Notes: generated by a model not told the origin, from the sequence alone. A stretch of 64,000 bases of DNA from Sphingobium chungbukense (GCF_001005725.1 NZ_LBIC01000007.1:124001-188000); one strand, 5' to 3'. Positions 10,324 through 19,079 are shown, counted from the first letter of the stretch. A program made the numbers and translations.

Positions 10324-11191
10324 ACGCATCCGATTCAAGCTGGACGGCCGGTCGGTCAAGCTCGACACGCGGGTCCATGCCGCGCGCGGCGACCTCGCTG
10401 ATCTGGCACTCGCCGGGGTGCTGTTTTCCGCTCATTATGCCCGCGCCGTCGAACTGACCTGCGTCGCCGCGGGGGTGCCGGTGCTGGCCAGCGACAGTCC
10501 CAAGGCGCAGGCGGTCAGCGAATTGCTGCGCGGCGAAAGCTTCCATGCGCTGGACATGACGGCGGACTGGGCCTGGGGCTTTTGCGGGCATGACGGCTAT
10601 GTCGGCTATGTCCGGCGCGAGGCACTGGATGCGCGCGAGGTGGTCAACAGCCGGATCGTCACCGGGACCGCACCGCTGTTCAGTGCGCCCGACATCAAGT
10701 CGCCCATCGCCGACTATTGGCCGCGGGGCGCCCGGTTCGCCGGGGAAGCGGAAGGCGATTTCTTCGCCTGTCCGGAGGGTTTCGTGCATCAGCGCCACGC
10801 GGCGGCGCTCGATGCGCCGGAGAGCGATTGGGTCGCGGTGGCGCAGCGCTATCTCGGCCAGCCCTATGTCTGGGGCGGGCGCGGGCATCGCGGCGTCGAC
10901 TGTTCCGGGCTGGTGCAGGTCGCGCTCGGCCAATGCGGCATCCAGGCGCCGCGCGACACGGATTTGCAGTGCGAGGGGATCGGTTCTCCGATCGCGCCCG
11001 ACGCGCCGCTCCGACGAGGGGACTTCATCTTCTTTCCGGGCCATGTCGGCATCATGACCGACGGCGACAATATACTGCATGCCAATGCCCATTGGATGAG
11101 CGTGGTGATCGAGCCATTGGCCGACGTCGTCGGACGGTTGGCGGCGGACCATGCGCAGCCCATATCGGCGCGGCGGAGAATCGGCACATGA
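10283..11191 (+). CDS. NlpC/P60 family peptidase with N-terminal SH3-like region
   Basis: A 302-residue protein. The first 190 residues look like tandem SH3b domains (GYVGYVRREAL, GARFAGEAEGDFFACP), and the C-terminal domain is NlpC/P60, with DCSGLVQVAL (catalytic Cys207), GHVGIM (His254) and a third polar position in HANAH. These enzymes cleave cell-wall peptide links, often gamma-D-Glu to diamino acid. No signal peptide is visible, so export or a recycling role is unclear. The ATG at 10283 is preferred to 10244. The stop overlaps the argC start by 4 bases (ATGA). Confidence 0.9.
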   Translation: MNATTSPTRNAPPERIRFKLDGRSVKLDTRVHAARGDLADLALAGVLFSAHYARAVELTCVAAGVPVLASDSPKAQAVSELLRGESFHALDMTADWAWGFCGHDGYVGYVRREALDAREVVNSRIVTGTAPLFSAPDIKSPIADYWPRGARFAGEAEGDFFACPEGFVHQRHAAALDAPESDWVAVAQRYLGQPYVWGGRGHRGVDCSGLVQVALGQCGIQAPRDTDLQCEGIGSPIAPDAPLRRGDFIFFPGHVGIMTDGDNILHANAHWMSVVIEPLADVVGRLAADHAQPISARRRIGT

Positions 11192-12132
11192 CACATCAGA
11201 TTTTCATCGACGGCGGCGTCGGGACCACGGGCCTGGAAATAGGCGAGCGGCTGGCCGGCCGCCCGGAATTGTCGCTCATCACGCTGGACGAGGACAAGCG
11301 CAAGGATGCGGCGGCGCGGCGGGACGCACTGAACGCGGCGGACATCGTCATCCTCTGCCTGCCCGACGACGCCGCGCGGGAAGCCGTGGCGCTGATCGAC
11401 AATGAGCGGACACGGGTGATCGACGCGTCGACGGCGCATCGCGTGGCGGACGGCTGGACCTATGGCTTTGCCGAGCTGGAGCCCGGGCATCGGGAGAAGC
11501 TGGCGGATTCGCGCTTCGTCGCCAATCCGGGATGCTGGCCGACGGGCTTCCTGGCATTGGTGCGGCCCCTGGTGCTCGCCGGACTGCTGCCCGCCGACTG
11601 GCCGGTGACGGTGTCGGGCGCTTCGGGCTATTCGGGCGGCGGCAAGTCGATGATCGCGGAATATGAGGGACCAGAGGGCGCGCCCAGCGCGTTCCGGCCC
11701 TATGGGCTGGGGCTGGCGCACAAGCATGGGCCGGAAATGCTACGCTATTCGGGCTTGCAACACGCGCCTCTGTTCGCGCCGGCCGTGGCCGATGCCTATC
11801 GCGGCATGATCGTGGAAGTGCCGTTGCAGTTGCGCGCCATGCCGGGCGCGCCTTCGGTGGTGGCGGTCCATGGGGCACTGGCGGCGGCCTATGCCGGATC
11901 GCCGATCGTCAGCGTGGCATCGCTGGAGGAAAGCGCGGCGATGACGCAGGTCCGCCTGGAACATGTCGGCGCGACCGACCGGCTGGCGCTGTTCGTCTTC
12001 GGCAACGAAGCGACGGGTCAGGCCCGGCTGGTGGCGGCGCTCGACAATCTGGGCAAGGGTGCGGCAGGCGCGGCGGTACAGAACCTCAACATCCTGGCGG
12101 GGCTGCCCGAAACGGCTGGCTTGCGACTCTGA
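11188..12132 (+). CDS. argC: N-acetyl-gamma-glutamyl-phosphate reductase (short type)
   Basis: A 314-residue NADPH-dependent reductase for the third step of arginine biosynthesis. The N-terminal Rossmann region is IFIDGGVGTTGLEIGERL, the catalytic cysteine is Cys116 in NPGCWPTG, and SGYSGGGKSMI follows. Length and layout fit the type 2 (ArgC, about 310 residues) branch of the family. It begins inside the nlpC stop, so expression is tied to the MarR-NlpC operon, an unexpected partnership for an arginine gene. Confidence 0.95.
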   Translation: MTHQIFIDGGVGTTGLEIGERLAGRPELSLITLDEDKRKDAAARRDALNAADIVILCLPDDAAREAVALIDNERTRVIDASTAHRVADGWTYGFAELEPGHREKLADSRFVANPGCWPTGFLALVRPLVLAGLLPADWPVTVSGASGYSGGGKSMIAEYEGPEGAPSAFRPYGLGLAHKHGPEMLRYSGLQHAPLFAPAVADAYRGMIVEVPLQLRAMPGAPSVVAVHGALAAAYAGSPIVSVASLEESAAMTQVRLEHVGATDRLALFVFGNEATGQARLVAALDNLGKGAAGAAVQNLNILAGLPETAGLRL

Positions 12133-12153
12133 CAGGGCGCGCCGGGTCCGGCG

Positions 12154-12187
12154 CCCCTCCCCCATCAATGCCCCTCCCCCATCAATG
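12154..12187. repeat. 17-bp perfect tandem duplication
   Basis: Two identical 17-base units of C-rich sequence ending ATCAATG lie head to tail between argC and the convergent small gene. The second copy contains the stop codon of that gene; the first lies just beyond it. It looks like a recent slippage duplication. Confidence 0.8.
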
Positions 12188-12391
12188 TATGGTGCCGAGC
12201 GGCGCATCGTGGGTGAGCAGCACGATCAGTCGTTCGATCTGCCGCCAGTGGCAGAAACGGATATAATTGCCCCGGTCGCGGCTTTGGTCCGCCCGCGCAG
12301 CAGCCTCATAGCCCGCATTGTCGCCAAACAGCGCGATGAGCTCCGACGCGTCGTCATAGCTTTTGCGGCTGCACAAATATGGTATCTTCAT
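12182..12391 (-). CDS. Small conserved hypothetical protein
   Basis: A 69-residue protein from the ATG at 12391 (MKIPYLCSRKSYDDASELIA), with ARADQSRDRGNYIRFCHWRQ in the middle and a hydrophobic C-terminal helix (IERLIVLLTHDA). A GGGGGT stretch precedes the start. No signal peptide and no named domain. The composition is that of a real globular protein rather than a shadow, and the convergent arrangement with argC is compact. Function unknown. Confidence 0.6.
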   Translation of the reverse strand: MKIPYLCSRKSYDDASELIALFGDNAGYEAAARADQSRDRGNYIRFCHWRQIERLIVLLTHDAPLGTIH

Positions 12392-12606
12392 CGCTACCCC
12401 CCAAATCTCCCGTCCCATCCATCCGCCGTTCAATCGCCATGCCAATTTCACTCCATGACGGCGCCGCGCCGGACAGGAGGGTGAACGACCGGTTAGCCAA
12501 GTCCCATGCTGAAACAGACGTCCCAGGACGGGACCACCGCGTCCCGAAACGACGCAGGCGGGAAAGCCGCTGGTCTTGTCGCCCGTCGCATGGCAAGGGG
12601 TGGGCG

Positions 12607-12777
12607 ATGACGACGAATAAAAATCCCACCGGCGCGGGGGCGATCATCGCGCTGACGATCCTGGGCGGCACCATAGTGGGCGGCGTGCTGGGCCAGCCGA
12701 GCATCGGCCTGCTGTCGGGAACGGCGCTGGGCATTGTCATTGCCCTGCTGCTGTGGCTGCGCGAACGCGGGAAATAG
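12607..12777 (+). CDS. Small membrane protein
   Basis: A 56-residue protein with two probable membrane helices: GAGAIIALTILGGTIVGGVLG and GLLSGTALGIVIALLLWL, ending in the basic tail RERGK. The ATG at 12607 is preceded by a G-rich AAGGGG site. A longer frame upstream (from 12379) has non-coding-like composition and is rejected. It sits 60 bases upstream of the sorbosone-dehydrogenase-type gene on the same strand. Confidence 0.6.
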   Translation: MTTNKNPTGAGAIIALTILGGTIVGGVLGQPSIGLLSGTALGIVIALLLWLRERGK

Positions 12778-12837
12778 CGTCAATTCGGGACCTTGTTCGC
12801 CTTGCCGGGCGAAGCGTCGCAGCATAGAGGTGAGGCC

Positions 12838-14178
12838 ATGAAGAAGCATCTGATCGCTCTCACCCTGATTGTGCTGGCCGTACTGGGCGGCGCCCTCTTC
12901 TATTTCTCGCGCGGCGATACGGCGCAACTGCCCGACGGCGCGGATGTGGGCAAGGAACCCGTCTTCACCGCCCCCCGCAGCGAGATGATCCCGACGATGA
13001 ACGTCGCGGACGCCGTGCCGTGGAAGGCGGGGGAAAGGCCCGTTCCCGCCAGGGGGCTGCGCGTCGACCGGTTTGCCGACGGCCTGGATCATCCCCGTTC
13101 GCTGCTGCGCCTGCCCAATGGCGACGTGCTGGTGGCCGAAACCAACAGCCCGACGCGGCCGACCGGCGGCATCACCAACCGGGTGATGAACTATCTGATG
13201 GACAAGGCGGGCGCAGGCATGCCCTCCCCCAATCGCATCACCCTGCTGCGCGACGCCGATGGCGACGGCAGGGCGGAAACCAAGACCGCTTTCCTGACCG
13301 GCCTCAACTCGCCCTATGGCATGGCGCTGATCGGGGACACGCTGTACGTCGCCAATACCGACGCGCTGATGGCCTTCCCCTATAAGGAAGGCGAGACGAG
13401 GATCACCGGCAAGGGACGCAAGATCCTGAATCTGCCCGCCCAGGCGCCCAACATGCACTGGACCCGCAGCCTGGTCGCCAGCCCACAGGGGCTGCTCTAT
13501 GTCGGCGTGGGATCGAACAGCAATATCGGCGAGAATGATCTGGAGACAGAGGCCAATCGCGCGGCGGTGCTGGAGGTCAACCCCAGGACCGGCGACTATC
13601 GCATCTATGCTTCGGGCCTGCGCAATCCGGTCGGTCTGGCCTTTGAACCCAAGAGCGGAGCGCTGTGGGGCGTGGTCAATGAGCGCGACATGCTGGGCAG
13701 CGATCTGGTGCCCGACTATCTGACCCGCGTGGAGTTCGGCGCCTTCTATGGCTGGCCGTGGAATTACTGGGGCGGTTATGAGGACCGCCGGGTGCAGCCG
13801 CAACGGCCGGAAGTCCGCGAATATACCAAGCGGCCCGATTATGCGCTGGGCAATCATGTGGCACCGCTGGGCCTGGCCTTCGCCGACAAGGTGACGCTGG
13901 GCGCGCCCTATGCCAACGGCGCCTTTGTCGGGCTGCACGGCAGTTGGAACCGCAAGCCGGCGGCGGGTTACAAGCTGGTGTTCGTGCCCTTTGCCGACAA
14001 TGGTGAGGCGGGGGGCGAGACAGGCAAGGCCAAGCCGGTCGACGTGCTCACCGGCTTCCTCGACGCGAAGGGAGAGGCGCGCGGCCGCCCGGTGGACGTG
14101 ACCGCCGACGCCAAGGGCGCGCTGCTGGTCAGCGACGATGTGGGCAATGTCGTGTGGCGGGTGACGGCGGCGAAATAG
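12838..14178 (+). CDS. PQQ-dependent sugar dehydrogenase (sorbosone dehydrogenase family)
   Basis: A 446-residue exported or membrane-anchored protein. The N-terminal helix (LIALTLIVLAVLGGALFYF) is followed by a six-bladed beta-propeller typical of soluble glucose/L-sorbosone dehydrogenases: GLDHPRSLLRLPNGDVLVAE, LLRDADGDGRAET, GLNSPYGMAL, GVGSNSNIGEND, SGLRNPVGLAFEP and HGSWNRKP. PQQ is the usual cofactor and the enzyme oxidises sugars in the periplasm; the substrate cannot be told here. The start at 12838 is the ATG nearest the signal helix. Confidence 0.9.
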   Translation: MKKHLIALTLIVLAVLGGALFYFSRGDTAQLPDGADVGKEPVFTAPRSEMIPTMNVADAVPWKAGERPVPARGLRVDRFADGLDHPRSLLRLPNGDVLVAETNSPTRPTGGITNRVMNYLMDKAGAGMPSPNRITLLRDADGDGRAETKTAFLTGLNSPYGMALIGDTLYVANTDALMAFPYKEGETRITGKGRKILNLPAQAPNMHWTRSLVASPQGLLYVGVGSNSNIGENDLETEANRAAVLEVNPRTGDYRIYASGLRNPVGLAFEPKSGALWGVVNERDMLGSDLVPDYLTRVEFGAFYGWPWNYWGGYEDRRVQPQRPEVREYTKRPDYALGNHVAPLGLAFADKVTLGAPYANGAFVGLHGSWNRKPAAGYKLVFVPFADNGEAGGETGKAKPVDVLTGFLDAKGEARGRPVDVTADAKGALLVSDDVGNVVWRVTAAK

Positions 14179-14202
14179 CGCCTGCCCGCCTTGGGGCGGC
14201 CC

Positions 14203-14307
14203 TAGAGCATCGTGCGCAAAAGTGGGAACCGGTTTGGCGCTTAAAACGATGCGACAACAAAAACTTAGAGCGCGCGGCTTGCGTACGATTTAACGCAGCG
14301 CGCTCTA
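14203..14307. repeat. Alphaproteobacterial intergenic palindromic repeats
   Basis: Two adjoining hairpins. The first has arms GCATCGT (14207-14213) and ACGATGC (14246-14252) around AAAGTGGGAACCGGTTT, a dispersed intergenic element common in alphaproteobacteria. The second has 10-bp perfect arms, TAGAGCGCGC (14266-14275) and its complement (14298-14307). The right arm contains the stop codon of the minus-strand ATPase gene, so the element has shaped that gene's 3' end. It also lies just after the convergent dehydrogenase gene and could act as a two-way RNA 3' end. Confidence 0.75.
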
Positions 14308-15123
14308 GACCGTCAGCCCGTTTCGGCCGGCCAGTTCGACCACATATTGCCACGCCACGCGGCCGGAACGGCTGCCGCGCTGGGTCGCCCACTGGATCGC
14401 GTCCAGCGGATCGAAGCTCACCCCCAGCTTGGCCGCATAGCCGCCGACGATCGCGACATAGGCGTCCTGATCGATGGCATGGAAACCCAGGCTGAGACCG
14501 AAACGGTCGGACAGCGCCATCTTGTCGTCCACCACATCGCGCGGATTGACCGGGTCATCCTGCTCCGACAGGTGACGCGGCACGATGTGGCGGCGGTTGG
14601 AGGTGACATAGAGCCGCACATTGGCCGGACGCGCGGAAGTGCCCCCCTGGAGCAGCGAGCGCAGCGACCGCGCATCGCCCACGCCATTTTCGTCGAAACC
14701 CAGGTCGTCCAGGAACAGGATGAAGGGACGCTGCGTATCGCGCAGGATCGCGAAAAGCTGCGGCAGGCTGGCCAGTTCGTCGATCGCGCATTGCAGCAGG
14801 GCGATGTCCTGCCCTTCGGCCTGCAACTTGCCGACCACCGCCGCGACCACGGCGGACTTTCCGGTGCCGCGCGCGCCCCAGAGCAACACGTCATGCGCGG
14901 CATGGCCGGCGGCATGGCGGCGGCTGTTTTCGAGAAGCGCCGTCTTCTGCGCATCGATGCCGGTCAGCAGGTCATAGTCCACCGGCGCAAAGGCCTCCAC
15001 CGGGCGGATCGTCGCGCCGTTCCACACATAGGCGGGCGCGGCGGCAAGATCGGCGGAGGAAGCGGGCGGCGGCGCGATCCGTTCCAGCGCTTCGGCGATG
15101 CGGGTGAGAAGGGCGTCGTTCAT
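14305..15123 (-). CDS. DUF815-family AAA ATPase
   Basis: A 272-residue P-loop ATPase. Walker A is LLWGARGTGKSAVVAA and Walker B FILFLDDLGFDE; sensor-1 is RLYVTSNRRHIVPRH. The short N-terminus AYVWNGATIRPVEAF and the C-terminal winged helical end fit the DUF815 family, which is related to ORC/Cdc6-like AAA proteins; its cellular role is unknown. The ATG at 15123 starts MNDALLTRIAEALERI; the longer frame is non-coding-like. The TAG stop lies within an intergenic palindrome. Confidence 0.88.
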   Translation of the reverse strand: MNDALLTRIAEALERIAPPPASSADLAAAPAYVWNGATIRPVEAFAPVDYDLLTGIDAQKTALLENSRRHAAGHAAHDVLLWGARGTGKSAVVAAVVGKLQAEGQDIALLQCAIDELASLPQLFAILRDTQRPFILFLDDLGFDENGVGDARSLRSLLQGGTSARPANVRLYVTSNRRHIVPRHLSEQDDPVNPRDVVDDKMALSDRFGLSLGFHAIDQDAYVAIVGGYAAKLGVSFDPLDAIQWATQRGSRSGRVAWQYVVELAGRNGLTV

Positions 15124-15275
15124 GTGCCTGCGCTTAACTCTCCCCCGTCCCATCGGCAAGCGGTGGGGGGTTATGTCTTTCTTCTGTAGCCCCATCGGCA
15201 AGCCGTGGGGCTATGTCATCCTTCTGTAGCAATGGCCTTTTACTTGACGGCAAGCGAGGTTTATATCGCGGGGCC

Positions 15276-16244
15276 GTGACCATCCCAAATCCAGTCTTTT
15301 CCACCCGAATAAGCCGCTATGGCAGCGAAGCGCTGCGCGAGGCGGCATTGCTGATCCGCGCGGGCGAGCCCGTCGCCGTGCCGACCGAGACGGTGTACGG
15401 CCTCGCGGCCGACGCGACGGATAGCCATGCGGTGGCCGCAATCTACAGCGCCAAGGGGCGGCCCAGCTTCAATCCGCTGATCGTGCATGTCGCGGACAAG
15501 GAAATGGCGGAACGGCTGGCGGAATTTTCCGCCGCGGCGGACCGGCTGGCCGCGCGTTTCTGGCCCGGCGCGCTGACGCTGGTGCTGCCCGTGCGGGCCG
15601 ATAGCGGCCTGTCGTCGCTGGTGACGGCGGGATTGCCGACCGTGGCGCTGCGCCTGCCCGCCCATCCGGCGATGCGGGCGCTGATCCGGGAGAGCGGGCG
15701 GCCGCTCGCCGCGCCGTCCGCCAATCGCAGCGGGTCGATCAGCCCGACGCGAGCGGAGCATGTGTTGTCAAGCCTCAACGGCAAGGTTCGCCTGATCCTG
15801 GACGAAGGACCGACCAGCGAGGGCGTGGAATCGACCATCGCCGCGCCGGAGGAAAACCGCATCCGCCTGCTGCGGCCTGGCCCGGTGACGGCGGCGATGC
15901 TGGAGGCGGCTACGGGCCTGCCGGTGGTGACGGGACCGGAAAGCGGCGCGGACGGCACGAAGATCGAGGCGCCCGGGCAGCTCGAAAGCCATTATGCCCC
16001 GTCCAAGCCGGTGCGGCTGAATGCGTTGAAGGCGGAGAAGGACGAATATCTGATCGGCTTCGGTCTGATGCCCTGCCACATGAACCTCAGCCCGGACGCC
16101 GATATACGGGAGGCTGCGGCCAATCTGTTCGCGGCGCTGCATATCGCCGACGCCAGCGCGGCCGAGCGGATCGCGGTGGCGCCAATCCCGGACGAAGGGA
16201 TTGGGATCGCGATCAACGACCGGCTCAGGCGCGCGGCGGCTTGA
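15276..16244 (+). CDS. L-threonylcarbamoyladenylate synthase (Sua5/YrdC)
   Basis: A 322-residue Sua5-type protein that makes threonylcarbamoyl-AMP for the t6A37 modification of ANN-reading tRNAs. The YrdC domain occupies the first 200 residues: GEPVAVPTETVYGLAADAT, YSAKGRPSFNPLIVHV, KPSANRSG-like APSANRSGSISPTRAEHV and DEGPTSEGVESTIA. The additional C-terminal Sua5 domain (residues 230-322) distinguishes it from the short YrdC. I chose the GTG at 15276 (VTIPNPVFSTRI); an upstream ATG at 15213 would add 21 residues with no binding site. Confidence 0.92.
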   Translation: MTIPNPVFSTRISRYGSEALREAALLIRAGEPVAVPTETVYGLAADATDSHAVAAIYSAKGRPSFNPLIVHVADKEMAERLAEFSAAADRLAARFWPGALTLVLPVRADSGLSSLVTAGLPTVALRLPAHPAMRALIRESGRPLAAPSANRSGSISPTRAEHVLSSLNGKVRLILDEGPTSEGVESTIAAPEENRIRLLRPGPVTAAMLEAATGLPVVTGPESGADGTKIEAPGQLESHYAPSKPVRLNALKAEKDEYLIGFGLMPCHMNLSPDADIREAAANLFAALHIADASAAERIAVAPIPDEGIGIAINDRLRRAAA

Positions 16245-16293
16245 TCGACCGGTTCAGGATTCACGCGATTCCACGTTCCTGACGAAGAGCCCG

Positions 16294-16560
16294 TCACCCG
16301 CAATTGCCATAGCCTGCCTCCCGGCATTCGCGGCGGCGCCGTTGCTCTTCCTTCTTGCGCTCGCGGGCCTCGCGCGCTTCCTGCTTGCGCATCTTGCGGC
16401 CGTAATTCCGGTCGGATTCTTCCTGGCTGGTGGTGCTCCAATCCACCACCTGCCCGCCCGCGCGAACGGGCAGGGTCACGACATTGGCCGCCGTGCGGGC
16501 AATGCATCCCGGCAGGATCAGCATCAGCGCCGGTGCAGCCAGTATCATGATCCGTGTCAT
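16294..16560 (-). CDS. Small lipoprotein
   Basis: An 88-residue protein with a type II signal peptide (MTRIMILAAPALMLILPGC, lipobox LPGC), then a polar, highly charged mature part with alternating basic and acidic residues (KMRKQEAREARERKKEEQRR), predicted to be helical, and an ECREAGYGNCG tail with two cysteines. No domain is recognised. It is convergent with the Sua5-type gene, 50 bases apart. Likely in the cell envelope, function unknown. Confidence 0.7.
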   Translation of the reverse strand: MTRIMILAAPALMLILPGCIARTAANVVTLPVRAGGQVVDWSTTSQEESDRNYGRKMRKQEAREARERKKEEQRRRRECREAGYGNCG

Positions 16561-16649
16561 TCTTCGTCCCCGGCTTGCCTCGATATCATCAGATTAGAGA
16601 CGCCGTCCCGAAGAGCAAGCCGTTGGCGACGAACGGTATCAGACAGGCT

Positions 16650-17183
16650 TCAGGCCTCGATACGCTCCGCGAAACCCTTGCGCAGCTTGGCGAGCTTGGG
16701 CGGGATCACGGCCATGCAATAGGGATTGCGTTCCCCTACCCTTTCCCAATATTTCTGGTGATAATCCTCCGCCGGATACCAGGGGGCGTCAGGTTCGATG
16801 GCAGTGACGATGGGCTTCGCCTGATCCGCCTGGGCGCGCGCGATACCGGCCCTCGCCTCCGCCGCCTGTTCGGCCGAATGGGGAAAGATGGCGGAGCGAT
16901 ATTGGGTGCCGATGTCATTGCCCTGGCGGTTCAGCGTCGTCGGGTCATGGGTGGCGAAGAAAATGTCCAGAAGGTCGCCATAGCCGATGACCGCCGGGTC
17001 GTAGGCGATGCGGATCGCCTCGGCATGGCCGGTCGCGCCGGAACAGACCTGCTCATAGGTCGGATCGGGCAGCGTGCCGCCGATATAACCGCTCTCGACG
17101 GACTTCACGCCCCTGAGATTCTGGTACACCGCCTCGGTGCACCAGAAGCAGCCGCCTGCCAGGGTTGCGATCTCTTCGGCCAT
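16650..17183 (-). CDS. msrA: Peptide-methionine (S)-S-oxide reductase MsrA
   Basis: A 177-residue cytosolic repair enzyme that reduces methionine-S-sulfoxide. [12 protein letters not shown] carries the catalytic Cys12 in the GCFWC motif; [19 protein letters not shown] and TQYRSAIF follow, and [10 protein letters not shown] is also conserved. The ATG at 17183 is chosen because it places the motif at the usual position; the frame extends 10 residues further. It is the last gene of a minus-strand run following fadD. Confidence 0.96.
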   Translation of the reverse strand: MAEEIATLAGGCFWCTEAVYQNLRGVKSVESGYIGGTLPDPTYEQVCSGATGHAEAIRIAYDPAVIGYGDLLDIFFATHDPTTLNRQGNDIGTQYRSAIFPHSAEQAAEARAGIARAQADQAKPIVTAIEPDAPWYPAEDYHQKYWERVGERNPYCMAVIPPKLAKLRKGFAERIEA

Positions 17184-17225
17184 GTCTGCGTCCTTATCCT
17201 GTGTCGGCCACACAGATAGGAAGGA

Positions 17226-18932
17226 TCAGGCCGCCGTTCCAGCCTGCGCGCGCGCGGCCTCCGCCTTGGCGCGTTCCTCGGCCACCAGTTCCTTGCGGGA
17301 CAGCTTGCCGACCAGCGTCTTGGGCAGGTTCAGGCGCACTTCGACCTCGCACACCTTCTCATGCTTGCCGAGTTGCGGGTTGAGCCACTCCTTGAGTGCC
17401 GCGCCGTCGATCCCGGCATCCTCCTGCAAAGTCACGAACGCCTTGGGGCACTCGCCGCGATAGGTGTCGGGAATGCCGATCACAAGCGCTTCCTTGACCG
17501 CCGGATGGTGGTAGAGGACCTTCTCGACCTCGCTGGGGAAGACCTTGAAACCGCCGACCGCGATCATGTCCTTGAGGCGATCGACGATCTTCACATAGCC
17601 GTCCTCGTCGATCATCCCGACGTCCCCGGTGCGCAGCCAGCCGTCGACGAAGACTTCCGCATCGGCGTCGGGGCGCTGCCAATAACCCTTCATGATCTGC
17701 GGCCCGGCAAAGACCAGCTCGCCCGGCTCGCCCTCGGGCGGCGGACGGGTCGGGTCCTCCCGGTCGACCAGCTTGACGCGGGTGCCGGGAACTGGCTGGC
17801 CGACCGTGCCCGCCTTGTTCAATCCTTCATAAGGGTTGGAACAGACGACCGGGCTGCTTTCAGTGAGGCCATAACCCTCGACCAGCTTGGAGCCCGTCGT
17901 CGCCTCGAACCGCTGCTTGACCTCCAGCGGCAGCGGCGCGCCGCCGGAAATGCAGAGGCGCAGCGAAGAGAAGTCGATATTGGGCGTCGCCGGATGATCG
18001 AGCAGCGCCTGGTACATGGTGGGCACGCCGGGCAGCGAGGTCGCCCTGGTCCGCTGGAGCGCGGCCAGCACCTGCGTCCCCTCGAACCGGGGCAGCATCA
18101 CCATCTCCCCGCCGTTCAGCACCGTGCGGTTGAGGACGCAGGTATTGGCGAAGACGTGGAAGAAAGGCAGCACCGCCAATATGCGGTCGGGCGCCTCGGG
18201 ATGCGGGTCGATCAGGCGGACCTGCCGGGCATTGGCGGTCAGGTTCTGATGGGTCAGCATCGCGCCCTTGGGGCGGCCGGTGGTGCCGCCGGTATATTGC
18301 AGCAGCGCGATGTCCCGTTCGGCGTCGATCGGCACCGGCGCCGGGTCCTCGCCATGGCGCAGCAGGTCGGCATAGTGGGTGATCCGCGGGTCATGCGGGA
18401 CCGGAGCGGTTTCCTTGCGCTTGAAGAGGCGGAAGAGAACCGACTTGGTGGGTGGCAGCACCTCCGCCACGCAACCGACGACCAGCCGTTCGAGGCTGCT
18501 ATTGTCCAGCACCTCCAGCGCCGTGGGCAGCAATGCCCGGGCCGACAGGGTGAAAAGGATCTTCGTGCCGCTATCCTCGACCTGATGCTCCAGTTCGGCG
18601 GCGGTGTAGAGCGGGGAGAAGTTGACGACCGTCGCCCCGGCCATCATCGCGCCATAATAGCCCGCGACATAATGAGGGACGTTGGGAAGATAGAGGCCGA
18701 CGCGATCGCCCTTCCCGACGCCGAGATCCTGCAGGCCCCTGGCCACGCGCCGGATGACGTGAAACATTTCGCCATAGGTCGTCTTGCGGCCCATGAAGTC
18801 CATCATCACCGCGTCGGGCTTCGCCGTGGCGCTGCCCACCACCATGTCGACCATGGATAGAGGCGGAAAGTCCTGCTCCCAGGCCGAGGGGTGATTGTAA
18901 CGGGTTTTCCAGATATTTTCGCTGCTCTCCAT
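17226..18932 (-). CDS. fadD: Long-chain fatty acid--CoA ligase
   Basis: A 568-residue adenylate-forming enzyme that activates fatty acids with ATP and CoA. The P-loop is LLQYTGGTTGRPKGAMLTH, motif 2 is VEGYGLTESSPVVCSN, motif 3 is DGWLRTGDVGMIDEDGYV, and the C-terminal hinge is DRLKDMIAVGGFKVFPSEVE; all are intact. The family is peripheral to the inner membrane. Two operator-like palindromes lie directly upstream, the first touching the start codon, so repression by a TetR- or MerR-type regulator is likely. No close ribosome binding site is visible. Confidence 0.93.
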   Translation of the reverse strand: MESSENIWKTRYNHPSAWEQDFPPLSMVDMVVGSATAKPDAVMMDFMGRKTTYGEMFHVIRRVARGLQDLGVGKGDRVGLYLPNVPHYVAGYYGAMMAGATVVNFSPLYTAAELEHQVEDSGTKILFTLSARALLPTALEVLDNSSLERLVVGCVAEVLPPTKSVLFRLFKRKETAPVPHDPRITHYADLLRHGEDPAPVPIDAERDIALLQYTGGTTGRPKGAMLTHQNLTANARQVRLIDPHPEAPDRILAVLPFFHVFANTCVLNRTVLNGGEMVMLPRFEGTQVLAALQRTRATSLPGVPTMYQALLDHPATPNIDFSSLRLCISGGAPLPLEVKQRFEATTGSKLVEGYGLTESSPVVCSNPYEGLNKAGTVGQPVPGTRVKLVDREDPTRPPPEGEPGELVFAGPQIMKGYWQRPDADAEVFVDGWLRTGDVGMIDEDGYVKIVDRLKDMIAVGGFKVFPSEVEKVLYHHPAVKEALVIGIPDTYRGECPKAFVTLQEDAGIDGAALKEWLNPQLGKHEKVCEVEVRLNLPKTLVGKLSRKELVAEERAKAEAARAQAGTAA

Positions 18933-18947
18933 TTACACGGGTGTAAG
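18932..18947 (-). promoter_or_regulatory. Operator-like palindrome at the fadD start
   Basis: TTTACAC-GG-GTGTAAG, arms matching at 6 of 7 positions, touches the fadD start codon. A second copy with the same spacing lies 28 bases upstream (centre to centre). Shape and spacing resemble sites of fatty-acid or branched-chain regulators such as LiuR or PsrA, but the regulator cannot be named. Confidence 0.5.
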
Positions 18948-18959
18948 TGACGCCTTCCC

Positions 18960-18975
18960 TTTACGCAAGCGTCAA
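18960..18975 (-). promoter_or_regulatory. Second operator-like palindrome upstream of fadD
   Basis: TTTACGC-AA-GCGTCAA, arms matching at 6 of 7 positions. It shares the pattern TTTAC-R-C-NN-G-Y-GT with the site at the fadD start. Its centre is exactly 28 bases from the other one, close to an integral number of helical turns. Confidence 0.5.
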
Positions 18976-18984
18976 GCACGACAA

Positions 18985-19018
18985 AAAGGGCCGCGCCCCC
19001 ATCGAGGCGCGGCCCTTT
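18985..19018 (-). terminator. Rho-independent terminator after trcR
   Basis: A perfect 13-bp stem (AAAGGGCCGCGCC and its complement) with an 8-base loop, followed on the minus strand by TTTTTG. It lies between the trcR stop and the fadD operator region. Confidence 0.9.
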
Positions 19019-19079
19019 GGCATGTCGGTCGGAGCGTCGCTTCGCGGTCGGCGAAATGACGCTACGGCATCAAATGATC

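Noticed and set aside
15244..15270. TTGACG ... TATATC promoter for the Sua5-type gene
   Set aside because: The spacing between the hexamers is only 12 bases, too short for a sigma-70 promoter.
17361..18860. 499-codon plus-strand frame
   Set aside because: Antisense to fadD, whose adenylation motifs are complete. Shadow frame.
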